In this document: positions 1 through 7,641 of the stretch, one piece after another | Layout: every line of letters begins with the position of its first letter | Numbering within the stretch: position 1 is the stretch's first letter | Source: an uncultured Dorea sp. | GTDB lineage: Bacteria > Bacillota > Clostridia > Lachnospirales > Lachnospiraceae | NCBI GenBank assembly: GCA_947652615.1 | Contig: CANTDX010000028.1 | Location: forward strand, 1-41,877 | Reading direction: 5' to 3' | DNA length: 41,877 nt | Made by a program: the position numbers and the translations under genes | Notes under the pieces: model-generated | The model's input: the letters and a program-made list of their open reading frames with translations, nothing else | The model's database searches: none | What the model was told of the DNA's origin: nothing

Positions 1-24
1 AATGACAACTTTCTTCTTATCCAT
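1..24 (-). CDS. 5' end of a gene, probably carbamate kinase (cut by window edge)
   Basis: Only eight codons are present, reading MDKKKVVI. The ATG lies 7 nt after an AGGAG ribosome site (32-36, minus strand) and 19 nt beyond the stop of the fused FdrA-YlbE gene, so it is the next gene of that operon. Carbamate kinases commonly begin with a basic stretch followed by a hydrophobic strand (KKxVIALGGNA). In the E. coli all gene set a catabolic carbamate kinase (YbcF) accompanies fdrA, ylbE and ylbF. It would turn carbamoyl phosphate and ADP into ATP, ammonia and CO2. The start of a gene is seen directly; the function is inferred from context and eight residues. Confidence 0.55.
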
Positions 25-43
25 AAGATATCTCCTATTCTGC

Positions 44-3000
44 TTATGCCTCGAAACCAAGCTTCTTAGCGTAAGCCTTCACGGCCTTCTCGAAGCACTC
101 GATCGGCGGATGTACCGTACCCGCACCGATCTGCCCTCTTCCTGCCACCTTGTTGGCGATACCGGTATTGATCACCGGGGTGATCCCCTTCTCTACAACC
201 AGTCTTGCGTCAATACCAAGGCAGATTCCCTGGAAGTTCCATGTAGGAACTGTGAAGTTCGGGTTCCTGTCGATACAGATCTCTGTCATCTCGTTGCTGG
301 TGCGGAGCGCATCCTCATAACCGCCCGCGCCTACGAACCTTGTAACCGCCGGGGCAGCGATCATAGCCATACCGCCCACGCCGAAGGTCTCTGTGATCGC
401 GCTGTCGCCCATATCCGGACATGCGTCTTCTGCGTCGTAACCTGTGAAATAAAGTCCCTGCGGTGTATTGACCGGACCGGTAAACCACTCGTCGCCCATA
501 CCTGCGATACGGATACCGAATTCATATCCGTTCCTGCACATAGCGGTAACGATGGTTCCGTCCGTATCCTTTCTCGCATCGTCCATAACAGCCTTGCCTG
601 TCGCCATCATGATATTCAGGAAGAACTGATCCGTGTCGGCCAGGAACTTGATCACATCGTAACGATCCTTCTCGTCCATATCCATAGCTGTGATGATCGG
701 CGCAACCTCTTTCAGGAATGCAAGAGACGCGGCGATATTTCTCTGATGGAATTCATCGCCCATGGCAACCGCTTTCGCGATCAACGGATTGATCGCAAGT
801 CCGTTCTCCATAGAGCGGAGCGCCTTGCCAAGCGTCGGACCGAGAACGTCTCTCATCCAGCGAAGCCTGTTTACAACCTCTTCATCATATGCGCCGAAAC
901 GGAGAACCTTGCCGATACCTTCATTCATGGTACAATATGCTTTGTTGCCGCCCGTCTCATTCTCTACTACAAATACTGCCATATTCGGAGATGTGATGCC
1001 GCCCATCGGTCCTACCGCATTGCAGTGGTGGCATGGGATGAACTTGATCTCGCCGCCCTCTAACATCTTCCTTGCTTCTTCCTCAGTGGACGCCCATTCT
1101 TCGAACATGACCGCGCCGACGCATGAACCCTGCATCGGATCCGGCATATTCTCGTATGCTACCGGCGGGCCTGCGTGAAGGATCACCTTGCCGCCGTTCT
1201 CTGCAAACTGCGGGATCACTTCTTTGGCGCGCACATTGTCCTTAAGTATCGGCTGGCTTGCAACCACCTTCGCGATCACGGCACGGTTCAGATCGTCGAT
1301 ACCTTCATAATTCCTCAGGAAGTTCAGTGTCTTGATAAGCTCTACATTGCCTCCTGCCGGCGGCTGCCAGTCGTACTGCACCACTTCGCATCCGAACTGC
1401 TCTACTACCTCTGCGAAGCTCTTAAGGCCGATATTGATGATATTCGGCTTGTCGGAGAGCAGCGCACGGAGCTTGTCTGAAGGTGCGTTCTTCTCAACCT
1501 GCGCCACTTCCTTCGCACGGATCTCCTTAACCGGCTCCTCAAAGTCTCTTCCGATAGCGCGGATCGCTGTACGGCATGCAAGCTTATTGTTCTCGCATAC
1601 GATAACACCGGCTTCTTTTAATTTATTCACTGCCTCGTCATATCCTTGGAAGTCGCTTCTCGTACCGCATACCGTAGCGATAAAGAATACTTTCCTTCCC
1701 TGTGACTCTGCCTTCTCCTTCAGTGCAACGATGGACGGAAGAAGAGCTCCTGCCATGTCGGCGTGTGAACCATAGCCGAGCATGATGTCAAGGAGAACTG
1801 CTCCTGTCGTCGGATCGTCTACTGCTTCCTGCATACACTCGATACGCTTGGCAGGATCGATCATCGGATGCGGTTTGCCCTGTGTATAAGCGTCGTCTCC
1901 AAGATCCACTACCACGTTGCCGTCTAACTGAAGCATATAGCCTTCGATATCCTCCGGCGGTACTTTACAGTTCATGGCGTCCTTGATGAGCATAGCCGCT
2001 TCATTCGCAAGGGTTCCGCCTGAGTAATAAGCCTTGATGGTCTTGCCGTCTTCTGCCTTGTAGAATGTGGACTCGTCAAGATCGATGGTCGCCTCTGCCA
2101 CTTCCGTACCTCTTACAAGGCTTACCGCCTTACGTGCAGCCTCATCCAGCGTATAGCAGTGATAGAAGTTCTCCTCGTGATACTCTGGCTTCTCACCTAC
2201 AAACAGTGTAACAACCGGTTTGCTGAAATTAGAAAGTCTCGCGGAGATCATATCACGTACTTCCTTTGCCGGCGGCTTGGAAACGATCACAAGCACCTTC
2301 ACGGAAGCGTCGTCTTCCATGGCGTCAATCATATCCATCATCGTGATTCCGCCGATCTTAGCGTTCAGGTCACGTCCGCCGATACCGATAGCATTCGTAA
2401 CGCCTTCACCCAATCTGTCAATGATGGTCGTAAGCTCCTGGATACCTGTTCCCGATGCGCCGATGATACCGATCGAACCCTTTGTCACCTTGTTCGTAAA
2501 TGCGATCGGAACGCCCTGGATGATACCTGTACCGCAGTCAGGACCCATAACGGCCAGTCCCTTCGCATGAGCCTTCTCTTTTAATGCCTTCTCGTCTTCA
2601 ACCGTTACATTGTCAGAGAACATGAATACATTCAAGCCCTCATCGAGTGCACGGTCAGCCTCAAGAGCCGCATACGCGCCCGGAATAGAGATCACGGCAA
2701 GGTTCGCCTCCGGAGCCTTCTTAAGCGCTTTATCCCATGACTTCACGCTCTCCGCGCCCTTCTTGCCTTCCGCTGCTGTGGACTGCTTCTTCAAGAACTC
2801 CTCTACCTTCTCAAGAACCACGTCAAGAACTGCCTCTTCCTGTACATCCGCTACCACTACCATATCGTTGGCGGTGGCTGCCATCAATTCTTCCGTATCA
2901 AGCCCGCTTGTCTTGAAGATATCTTTATTCGCAGGAGTAGCCATCATAACCTGGATCTTGTTCACTCCCTCTAATGAAGAAATCTCATTTGTCAAAAGCA

Positions 3001-3052
3001 TCAGTACAACTGAATCCTGATAACTTCCCTTCTTAACAACTGTCTTTAACAT
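44..3052 (-). CDS. fdrA: Fused FdrA-YlbE protein (AllF-AllG), oxamate carbamoyltransferase subunits
   Basis: This 1002-residue protein joins two proteins that are separate in E. coli. Residues 1 to about 580 match FdrA, with succinyl-CoA-ligase-like nucleotide-binding parts (VMGPDCGT near 168-175, IGASGTGIQE near 197-206, HPMIDP near 395-400, INIGLKSF near 539-546). Residues from about 588 to the end match YlbE (DUF1116), including HAGPP, IPCHHCNAVGPMGG, GDEFHQRN, TDQFFLN and VNTPQGL. FdrA and YlbE (AllF, AllG), with the DUF2877 protein AllH, are linked to oxamate carbamoyltransferase, which phosphorolyses oxalurate to oxamate and carbamoyl phosphate at the end of anaerobic allantoin use. The start follows GGAGAGG by 8 nt and lies 32 nt after allD. 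Family match is strong; the activity is carried over from E. coli. Confidence 0.93.
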   Translation of the reverse strand: MLKTVVKKGSYQDSVVLMLLTNEISSLEGVNKIQVMMATPANKDIFKTSGLDTEELMAATANDMVVVADVQEEAVLDVVLEKVEEFLKKQSTAAEGKKGAESVKSWDKALKKAPEANLAVISIPGAYAALEADRALDEGLNVFMFSDNVTVEDEKALKEKAHAKGLAVMGPDCGTGIIQGVPIAFTNKVTKGSIGIIGASGTGIQELTTIIDRLGEGVTNAIGIGGRDLNAKIGGITMMDMIDAMEDDASVKVLVIVSKPPAKEVRDMISARLSNFSKPVVTLFVGEKPEYHEENFYHCYTLDEAARKAVSLVRGTEVAEATIDLDESTFYKAEDGKTIKAYYSGGTLANEAAMLIKDAMNCKVPPEDIEGYMLQLDGNVVVDLGDDAYTQGKPHPMIDPAKRIECMQEAVDDPTTGAVLLDIMLGYGSHADMAGALLPSIVALKEKAESQGRKVFFIATVCGTRSDFQGYDEAVNKLKEAGVIVCENNKLACRTAIRAIGRDFEEPVKEIRAKEVAQVEKNAPSDKLRALLSDKPNIINIGLKSFAEVVEQFGCEVVQYDWQPPAGGNVELIKTLNFLRNYEGIDDLNRAVIAKVVASQPILKDNVRAKEVIPQFAENGGKVILHAGPPVAYENMPDPMQGSCVGAVMFEEWASTEEEARKMLEGGEIKFIPCHHCNAVGPMGGITSPNMAVFVVENETGGNKAYCTMNEGIGKVLRFGAYDEEVVNRLRWMRDVLGPTLGKALRSMENGLAINPLIAKAVAMGDEFHQRNIAASLAFLKEVAPIITAMDMDEKDRYDVIKFLADTDQFFLNIMMATGKAVMDDARKDTDGTIVTAMCRNGYEFGIRIAGMGDEWFTGPVNTPQGLYFTGYDAEDACPDMGDSAITETFGVGGMAMIAAPAVTRFVGAGGYEDALRTSNEMTEICIDRNPNFTVPTWNFQGICLGIDARLVVEKGITPVINTGIANKVAGRGQIGAGTVHPPIECFEKAVKAYAKKLGFEA

Positions 3053-3084
3053 GTTTTTATCCTCTCCAAATCTATACGAATGAT

Positions 3085-4137
3085 TTAATCTGCAAATCTG
3101 TTCTTATGGTCATACCTGTCAAAATGAACTGCATCTCCTCTGAGATATTCAACCAGCTCATCCACTACCTCGATTCCGCCTGACGCGTAAGCCTTATCTC
3201 TTCTCATCACGGCTCTCTCGCCCGGATAGTATACCTTGCCGTATCCCGGAGCAGCCTTCATCTCGCCTAATTCATCACAGGTCTGGGACATATTCTTCTT
3301 GAACTGTTCAGCGCCGCAGAATCTCTCAGGATCCATAACGATGATCATCTGTCCAAGCTCGCGGCCCTTCGAGCAGTCATGATACATAGAACTTACATGC
3401 TTGCCGAACGGAACTCCTAAGAGCACGCCGGAGAATACGTCTACCATCATCATAAGTCCATATCCCTTCGCGCCGGCGATCGGAGTCAGAGCATTCACCT
3501 TATGCGGGTCTGTGACAGGCTCCCCGTTCACATCCACTGCCCAGTCGGACGGAATCTCTGCACCCTGAGAACGCTTGTCAAGAATCTTGCCCCAAGCCTG
3601 AACGGTCGTAGCCATATCGAATACTACTGTACGGTCATCTGCCGTTGGAGCCGCAAAAGAGATCGGGTTGGTTCCGTAATAAGGTTCCGTTCCGCCGTAC
3701 GGCACCGCCATCGGGTCGGACTGGCAGAATGTGATCGCAGCAAGACCTTCCTTCGCACACATCTCCGTATAGTATCCGATGGACCCTGTATGTGAGATGT
3801 TCGCCATACCAACGATAGCAACACCGTTCTCTTTCGCGATCTCGATAGCCTTCTCCGTTGCCTTGGTAGCTACCCAGTAACCGATGCCGTTGTCTCCGTC
3901 CATGATACCTGAGCACGGGCCTGTCTGTGTCCATGTGATGTTCGGCTCGTGTGTGATACCGCCCTTGGCGATCCTCTCACTGTAATACTCTACACGCACC
4001 GCACCGTGTGACGCATATCCTCTCTCATGCGACCATGTGAGGATCTCTGCTGTCTGTTCTGCATGGTCCTCTCTCAAGCCTGCCTGCACCATCTTATTCT
4101 TCATCAAACCCTTTAATTCATCTCTTGAAAGCTTCAT
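3085..4137 (-). CDS. allD: Ureidoglycolate dehydrogenase (AllD)
   Basis: 350 residues of the malate/L-lactate dehydrogenase-2 (sulfolactate/ureidoglycolate dehydrogenase) family, collinear with E. coli AllD along its whole length. Shared segments include SHGAVRVEYYSERI (His44), the NISHTGSIGYY segment (His116), QSDPMAVPYGG, YYGTNPISFAAP, FDMATTVQAWGK, KGYGLMMMVDVFSGVLLG and a C-terminal PG...VYYPGE segment. The enzyme oxidises S-ureidoglycolate to oxalurate with NAD(P)+ in the cytosol and so feeds the carbamoyltransferase encoded immediately downstream. It sits 54 nt after allE and 32 nt before the fused fdrA-ylbE gene on the same strand, consistent with one operon. No defects are seen. Confidence 0.95.
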   Translation of the reverse strand: MKLSRDELKGLMKNKMVQAGLREDHAEQTAEILTWSHERGYASHGAVRVEYYSERIAKGGITHEPNITWTQTGPCSGIMDGDNGIGYWVATKATEKAIEIAKENGVAIVGMANISHTGSIGYYTEMCAKEGLAAITFCQSDPMAVPYGGTEPYYGTNPISFAAPTADDRTVVFDMATTVQAWGKILDKRSQGAEIPSDWAVDVNGEPVTDPHKVNALTPIAGAKGYGLMMMVDVFSGVLLGVPFGKHVSSMYHDCSKGRELGQMIIVMDPERFCGAEQFKKNMSQTCDELGEMKAAPGYGKVYYPGERAVMRRDKAYASGGIEVVDELVEYLRGDAVHFDRYDHKNRFAD

Positions 4138-4191
4138 AATATTCCACCATCCTTATTATATTTACCGTCCTGCCGACGGGCGCATTCCTTC

Positions 4192-4986
4192 TTATAATGC
4201 AACGTCTCTGTTACAGTCTTTGGAATAGATATATGTCAGGACCTCTTCGCGTCCTTCATCACCGACTGCATAACATGCCTGCGGAGTATATGCATCCATG
4301 AATACATAGTCGCCCTTCTTGAGCGGCACCCAGTCTTCTCCTAATCTGTACATCGCCTTACCGGTAAGGAATAACATACCGTGCTCCTGTACATGTGTCT
4401 CTATATAACCATGGGAAGCGCCGATGTGAAACTTCAGGATATGCATATTCATATCGAAGCCGAAATCATCTGTAGGAAGGAAATTCTGGATGTAACAGTT
4501 CTCCATCCCTTCATAAGCGATCCACTCTAACTCGTTCGCATTGCCGACTACGGTGTAAGCATGATAGCCTTCAACCTTCTCATATCTGCGTCTGTACAGA
4601 TAGAGCTTCGCGTCCGCTTCACCCTTATTCTCGAAGGATACCGGCTTATCCTCCGGAGAATAGATGTATCCGCCCTGAACAAGAACCTCATCTTTGTCCG
4701 CATTCTTAACGGCGATCTCACCCTCTACTACATAGAGGAAAGTCTCGATCCCGTCTCCGCCGATCCCGTCCTTCTTGCCGCCGGCATGTGCGGTTACCAG
4801 ATAATCTGCGAAAGAAGCTCCCATAGCAGGAGAGCCAAGGATCGTCACGTCGCAGTTCACATAACCCGGAATTGCATTCTTCACAAGTCCGTCTGGTTCA
4901 AGAAGCACCCAGTTCTCTTTCTTGATGACAGAACGTGTCTGCAACAGATCGTCACGGTATCCAAGCTGATTGTTTAAATAACTCAT
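4192..4986 (-). CDS. allE: (S)-ureidoglycine aminohydrolase (AllE)
   Basis: 264-residue bicupin protein closely matching E. coli AllE from its N-terminus (MSYLNNQLGYRDD) to its C-terminus (YIYSKDCNRDV). The C-terminal cupin holds the predicted metal-binding segment HGYIETHVQEHG followed by KGDYVFMDAYTPQACY. It releases ammonia from S-ureidoglycine to give S-ureidoglycolate, between AllC and AllD. The frame could open five codons earlier at a GTG, but that GTG is part of the ribosome site GTGAGGA, so the ATG 8 nt downstream is chosen. It is the first gene of the operon allE-allD-fdrA/ylbE-(carbamate kinase), with a promoter and candidate operators in the 330-nt region upstream. Confidence 0.95.
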   Translation of the reverse strand: MSYLNNQLGYRDDLLQTRSVIKKENWVLLEPDGLVKNAIPGYVNCDVTILGSPAMGASFADYLVTAHAGGKKDGIGGDGIETFLYVVEGEIAVKNADKDEVLVQGGYIYSPEDKPVSFENKGEADAKLYLYRRRYEKVEGYHAYTVVGNANELEWIAYEGMENCYIQNFLPTDDFGFDMNMHILKFHIGASHGYIETHVQEHGMLFLTGKAMYRLGEDWVPLKKGDYVFMDAYTPQACYAVGDEGREEVLTYIYSKDCNRDVAL

Positions 4987-5038
4987 TTTTAAGTTCCTCA
5001 CTTTCTTTGTTTAATAAAATTTTAATTACTTTGGTCTT

Positions 5039-5052
5039 TGTGGTCAACCGGT
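5039..5052. promoter_or_regulatory. Candidate operator, site 1 (TGTGGTCAACCGGT)
   Basis: Imperfect palindrome with core GGT-CA-ACC. It lies 12 nt downstream of the allE -10 box. The minus strand at 11839-11852 carries the same sequence at 12 of 14 positions, and only the central dinucleotide differs. A site just inside the transcribed region suits a repressor roadblock or a local regulator. Which protein binds is unknown; the PucR protein of this island is the obvious candidate. Confidence 0.5.
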
Positions 5053-5064
5053 TTTTATAATCTA

Positions 5065-5093
5065 ATTATGGCAATTTTGTCCAGAAATTTCAA
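5065..5093 (-). promoter_or_regulatory. Predicted sigma-A promoter of the allE operon
   Basis: Read on the minus strand: -35 TTGAAA (5093-5088), 17-nt spacer, -10 CATAAT (5070-5065). Transcription would begin near 5058, about 72 nt before the allE ATG. Assignment is by eye against the consensus. Confidence 0.5.
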
Positions 5094-5102
5094 TTGACAT
5101 TT

Positions 5103-5132
5103 TAGACAAATCTAGGTCTTCTATTTTGTCTA
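5103..5132. promoter_or_regulatory. Inverted repeat TAGACAAA-N14-TTTGTCTA, candidate activator site
   Basis: Perfect 8-bp arms at 5103-5110 and 5125-5132, centred about 60 nt upstream of the predicted allE start. This is the usual place for an activator that contacts RNA polymerase from upstream. AGACAAAT also occurs at 11888-11895 in the promoter region of the second operon. Function is inferred from position only. Confidence 0.3.
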
Positions 5133-5163
5133 TTTTAGCAGTAATATTCAGCACATTTTACTC

Positions 5164-5191
5164 TTGAACCCCGTCGTTTTTGTGGTATACT
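5164..5191 (+). promoter_or_regulatory. Predicted extended -10 promoter of the alpha/beta hydrolase gene
   Basis: -35 TTGAAC (5164-5169), 16-nt spacer, -10 TATACT (5186-5191) with TG one base before the -10 hexamer. It leaves a leader of about 120 nt before the ATG at 5317. Confidence 0.5.
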
Positions 5192-5316
5192 GGTATTTGC
5201 TGGTAAGCCTGCAAAGCCTTCCGGCAATTGTTAAAAACTAAACAAACACTTAGGATTGGAAGCATTGCTATCAACCACTTTTTAATTCATTATAGGACAA
5301 CGAAAGGAGACCAGTC

Positions 5317-6198
5317 ATGCTGCAGACCAGAGAGATATCAATCCCCAATGATCACTATGACAAGCACGCCACCCTGTACTTCGATACAGATCAAAAACCA
5401 AAAGCCTATATTCTATATTTCCACGGCGGAGGATTATTATTCGGGACAAGGACAGACCTGCCCATGCTCCACCTCGAATCCCTGACGGCATCCGGATACT
5501 GCATTGCCGCCTATGACTACCCCCTTGCGCCCGCCGCGAAGCTTGAGATGATCCTCGCGGACGTGTGCTCCTCTGTCAGCCATTACATCGGGAATCCCGC
5601 CATTTATCTGGAAGACGGCGCCGAACTGCCTTACTTTCTATGGGGACGTTCTGCCGGCGCATACCTCTGCCTGCTTGCCGGCGCCCGCGGGGCATTTGAC
5701 AGGAAACCTGCCGGAATCCTCTCCTATTATGGATACGGATTCCTATGCGACGGCTGGTTCATGACTCCCAGTAATTATTACTGCTCCCTTCCTGCCGTAG
5801 GCGAATCAGCTCTTGACGCTATTCCCGGCGGGTTCTGCGCAGACGGGGAGCTCGGCACCCATTACAGCGTTTATGTCTATGCAAGACAGACCGGGAAATG
5901 GGCGGATCTGATCTACGACGGACGGCAGAAATTCTTCTATCTTGACTATACCTTACGCACCTGCAGCGAGCTGCCCTGTCCGATCTTCTGCGCCCACAGC
6001 ACCGGCGACACCGATGTCCCCTACTCTGAATTCCTGGAGCTGTGCAGCAAATACCACGCCCAGCGGTTCGTCGCATCCCACAGCATGCATGATTTTGACC
6101 GGGACGAGAAGAATCCTGTCACCCGGCGGCTCTTAGAATCGACCTTAAAATTCCTGGACTTAAAGCTTGAACGTATACAGGCCAACACAAAGATCTGA
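5317..6198 (+). CDS. Alpha/beta hydrolase (HSL-like esterase/lipase family)
   Basis: 293 residues with an HSL-type alpha/beta hydrolase layout. The oxyanion motif HGGG is at 36-39, YPLAP (like the family's YRLAP) at 68-72, and the nucleophile elbow GRSAG at 110-114 (Ser112). An acid candidate lies in STGDTDVP (Asp231 or Asp233) and the catalytic His candidate in HSMHDFD (His255 or His258). There is no signal peptide, so it should be cytosolic. The start has AAAGGAG 8 nt upstream. It is divergent from allE and sits between two allantoin operons, so a role in ureide use is possible, but no substrate can be read from the sequence. It could equally be a general carboxylesterase. Confidence 0.8.
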   Translation: MLQTREISIPNDHYDKHATLYFDTDQKPKAYILYFHGGGLLFGTRTDLPMLHLESLTASGYCIAAYDYPLAPAAKLEMILADVCSSVSHYIGNPAIYLEDGAELPYFLWGRSAGAYLCLLAGARGAFDRKPAGILSYYGYGFLCDGWFMTPSNYYCSLPAVGESALDAIPGGFCADGELGTHYSVYVYARQTGKWADLIYDGRQKFFYLDYTLRTCSELPCPIFCAHSTGDTDVPYSEFLELCSKYHAQRFVASHSMHDFDRDEKNPVTRRLLESTLKFLDLKLERIQANTKI

Positions 6199-6210
6199 TC
6201 TTGTTATCAA

Positions 6211-6236
6211 AAGGGGACGGCATTTGCCGTCCCCTT
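6211..6236. terminator. Hairpin between convergent genes
   Basis: 11-bp perfect arms, AAGGGGACGGC (6211-6221) and its complement (6226-6236), with a 4-nt loop, placed between the stops of the hydrolase gene and the NCS1 permease gene. T-tracts on both sides are short, so it may act as a weak bidirectional terminator. The GGGAC...GTCCC ends resemble the repeated hairpins at 23612 and 24905. Confidence 0.6.
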
Positions 6237-6244
6237 AATAACCT

Positions 6245-7606
6245 TTATCTTTCAAAAATCGTTCCTTTACAGAATGACTTGGATGACGGCATCATCTTCA
6301 TTAACAGGTAGTACGCAGCGCCCGTCGGAATCAGGCTTACATACCAGGACAGTTTCATAACCAACAATGAGCACAGTGACCCGAAGATGATCGCGATGAC
6401 TGCCGCCCAGTTGATGCCCTTGAAGCATCCCTGCTTGTCGTACATATCGTTGATATCCAGTTTCTTCTTGCGGAGGATGAAATAATCCACCGCCATAACC
6501 GCGAAGATCGGTCCAAGGAATGCGGAGTAGAACTGTGTAAACAGGTTCAGGCCCGCCGCAGACTCATCTGTAACCAGCTTCCACGGCATAACACATGCGG
6601 AAAGAATACCTACGAGTACGGTAGCGTGAGTCCATTTCATCTTGAAGGACTCCATAAGTACATATGCCGGAGGCACGATATTATTCAGTACATTCGTCGT
6701 AACCTGCGCAAACGCGATGAAGAGCAGTGTCACGATAGTAAGGAACTTGCTTCCCATGGTCGTTGAGAATACAACTACCGGGTCGCTGTTTCCTGTTGCA
6801 GCCGTTACAAGGAGTCCGATCAGCCCCATGAACAGGGTGACAGGAAGGATCGCCACTGTATAGATGCTTGCAGCCTTCACAGGCTTAACGTTGTCCGTCG
6901 CGTTACGTGAGTAATCGGACGCATTGATGATCATGGTAGAATAGATCCCAAGGAAGGATGTTGTCGCAGCCCAAAACGGCATGCCCCATGTTCCCTTGAT
7001 CCCTGAGAATACATCGCCGATCTCTGATGAGAACTGTGTGTTTACCACATACAGCATGTAGATCAGGATAGCAATGATGAATACGCAGGAGATATTCTCA
7101 AGCCACTTGATCCCCTCGAATCCCTTGATCGCAAGGGCTACCTGCAGGAGGGTGAACAACGCATATACCACCGGAAGATTGCTTACGCCAAACAGGATGT
7201 TCATACAGCTATTGATGGCTCCTGCCCCTACCCAGCTCTGGAAGCCAAACCATACGATCGCAGGAAGTCCTCTTAAGACACCCGGAATCTTAACGCCCGT
7301 CGTACCAAAGCTGCTTCTAAGCTGCACGGTAAACGGAATGCCGTAGGTATGGCCGCACTCGCCGATGATCGCCAGCGCGATCGCAATGACCAGACATCCG
7401 ATCGTCATTGCAAGGATCGCCTGTGTTACCGTCAGGGCGCCGATCAGGCCTGCACCCATGGAAAATGTACCGATCGAAACGCATCCTCCCATGAAACTCG
7501 CCGCATAGGACAGGGGACCCATGATACGCTTCTGTGTCGGCTGAAGATCCGGATCTACATCCTTGACCAGCTCCGGATTCAGGTTTTTGTTATCAACAAT
7601 ACTCAT
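6245..7606 (-). CDS. NCS1-family permease, probable allantoin transporter (copy 1)
   Basis: 453-residue membrane protein with about twelve hydrophobic segments and NCS1 (nucleobase:cation symporter-1) character. The N-terminal TQKRIMGPLSYAASFMGGCVSIGTF segment, the substrate-region GLPAIVWFGFQSWVGAGAINS, the NASDYSRNA segment and a helical C-terminal part ending LLMKMMPSS fit PucI/YbbW-like allantoin permeases. It would import allantoin or a related hydantoin with a cation across the cytoplasmic membrane. It is last in the operon allB2, NCS1-2, allB1, NCS1-1 and follows allB1 by 35 nt. It is clearly related to the second permease (9037-10392) but diverged, so the two may differ in substrate or affinity. 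Confidence 0.88.
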   Translation of the reverse strand: MSIVDNKNLNPELVKDVDPDLQPTQKRIMGPLSYAASFMGGCVSIGTFSMGAGLIGALTVTQAILAMTIGCLVIAIALAIIGECGHTYGIPFTVQLRSSFGTTGVKIPGVLRGLPAIVWFGFQSWVGAGAINSCMNILFGVSNLPVVYALFTLLQVALAIKGFEGIKWLENISCVFIIAILIYMLYVVNTQFSSEIGDVFSGIKGTWGMPFWAATTSFLGIYSTMIINASDYSRNATDNVKPVKAASIYTVAILPVTLFMGLIGLLVTAATGNSDPVVVFSTTMGSKFLTIVTLLFIAFAQVTTNVLNNIVPPAYVLMESFKMKWTHATVLVGILSACVMPWKLVTDESAAGLNLFTQFYSAFLGPIFAVMAVDYFILRKKKLDINDMYDKQGCFKGINWAAVIAIIFGSLCSLLVMKLSWYVSLIPTGAAYYLLMKMMPSSKSFCKGTIFER

Positions 7607-7641
7607 ATTATAATTTTCTCCTTTTCATTAATAGCCGTACA

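Larger units (their letters stand above)
4987..5316. other. Divergent regulatory region between allE and the alpha/beta hydrolase gene
   Basis: This 330-nt AT-rich stretch holds no convincing gene. It contains a minus-strand promoter for allE, a 14-bp imperfect palindrome just downstream of its -10, an 8-bp inverted repeat about 60 nt upstream of the predicted allE transcription start, and a plus-strand extended -10 promoter for the hydrolase gene. Each is listed separately. Confidence 0.7.

Noticed and set aside
2..1063. A 353-codon open frame on the plus strand
   Set aside because: It is antisense to the strongly conserved YlbE half of the fused FdrA-YlbE gene, starts at the window edge without a ribosome site, and its product is rich in Arg, His and Cys as in shadow frames.
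4987..5001. N-terminal extension of AllE by five codons (GTG start)
   Set aside because: The GTG forms part of the ribosome binding site of the ATG at 4986, and E. coli AllE begins at the equivalent of that ATG.
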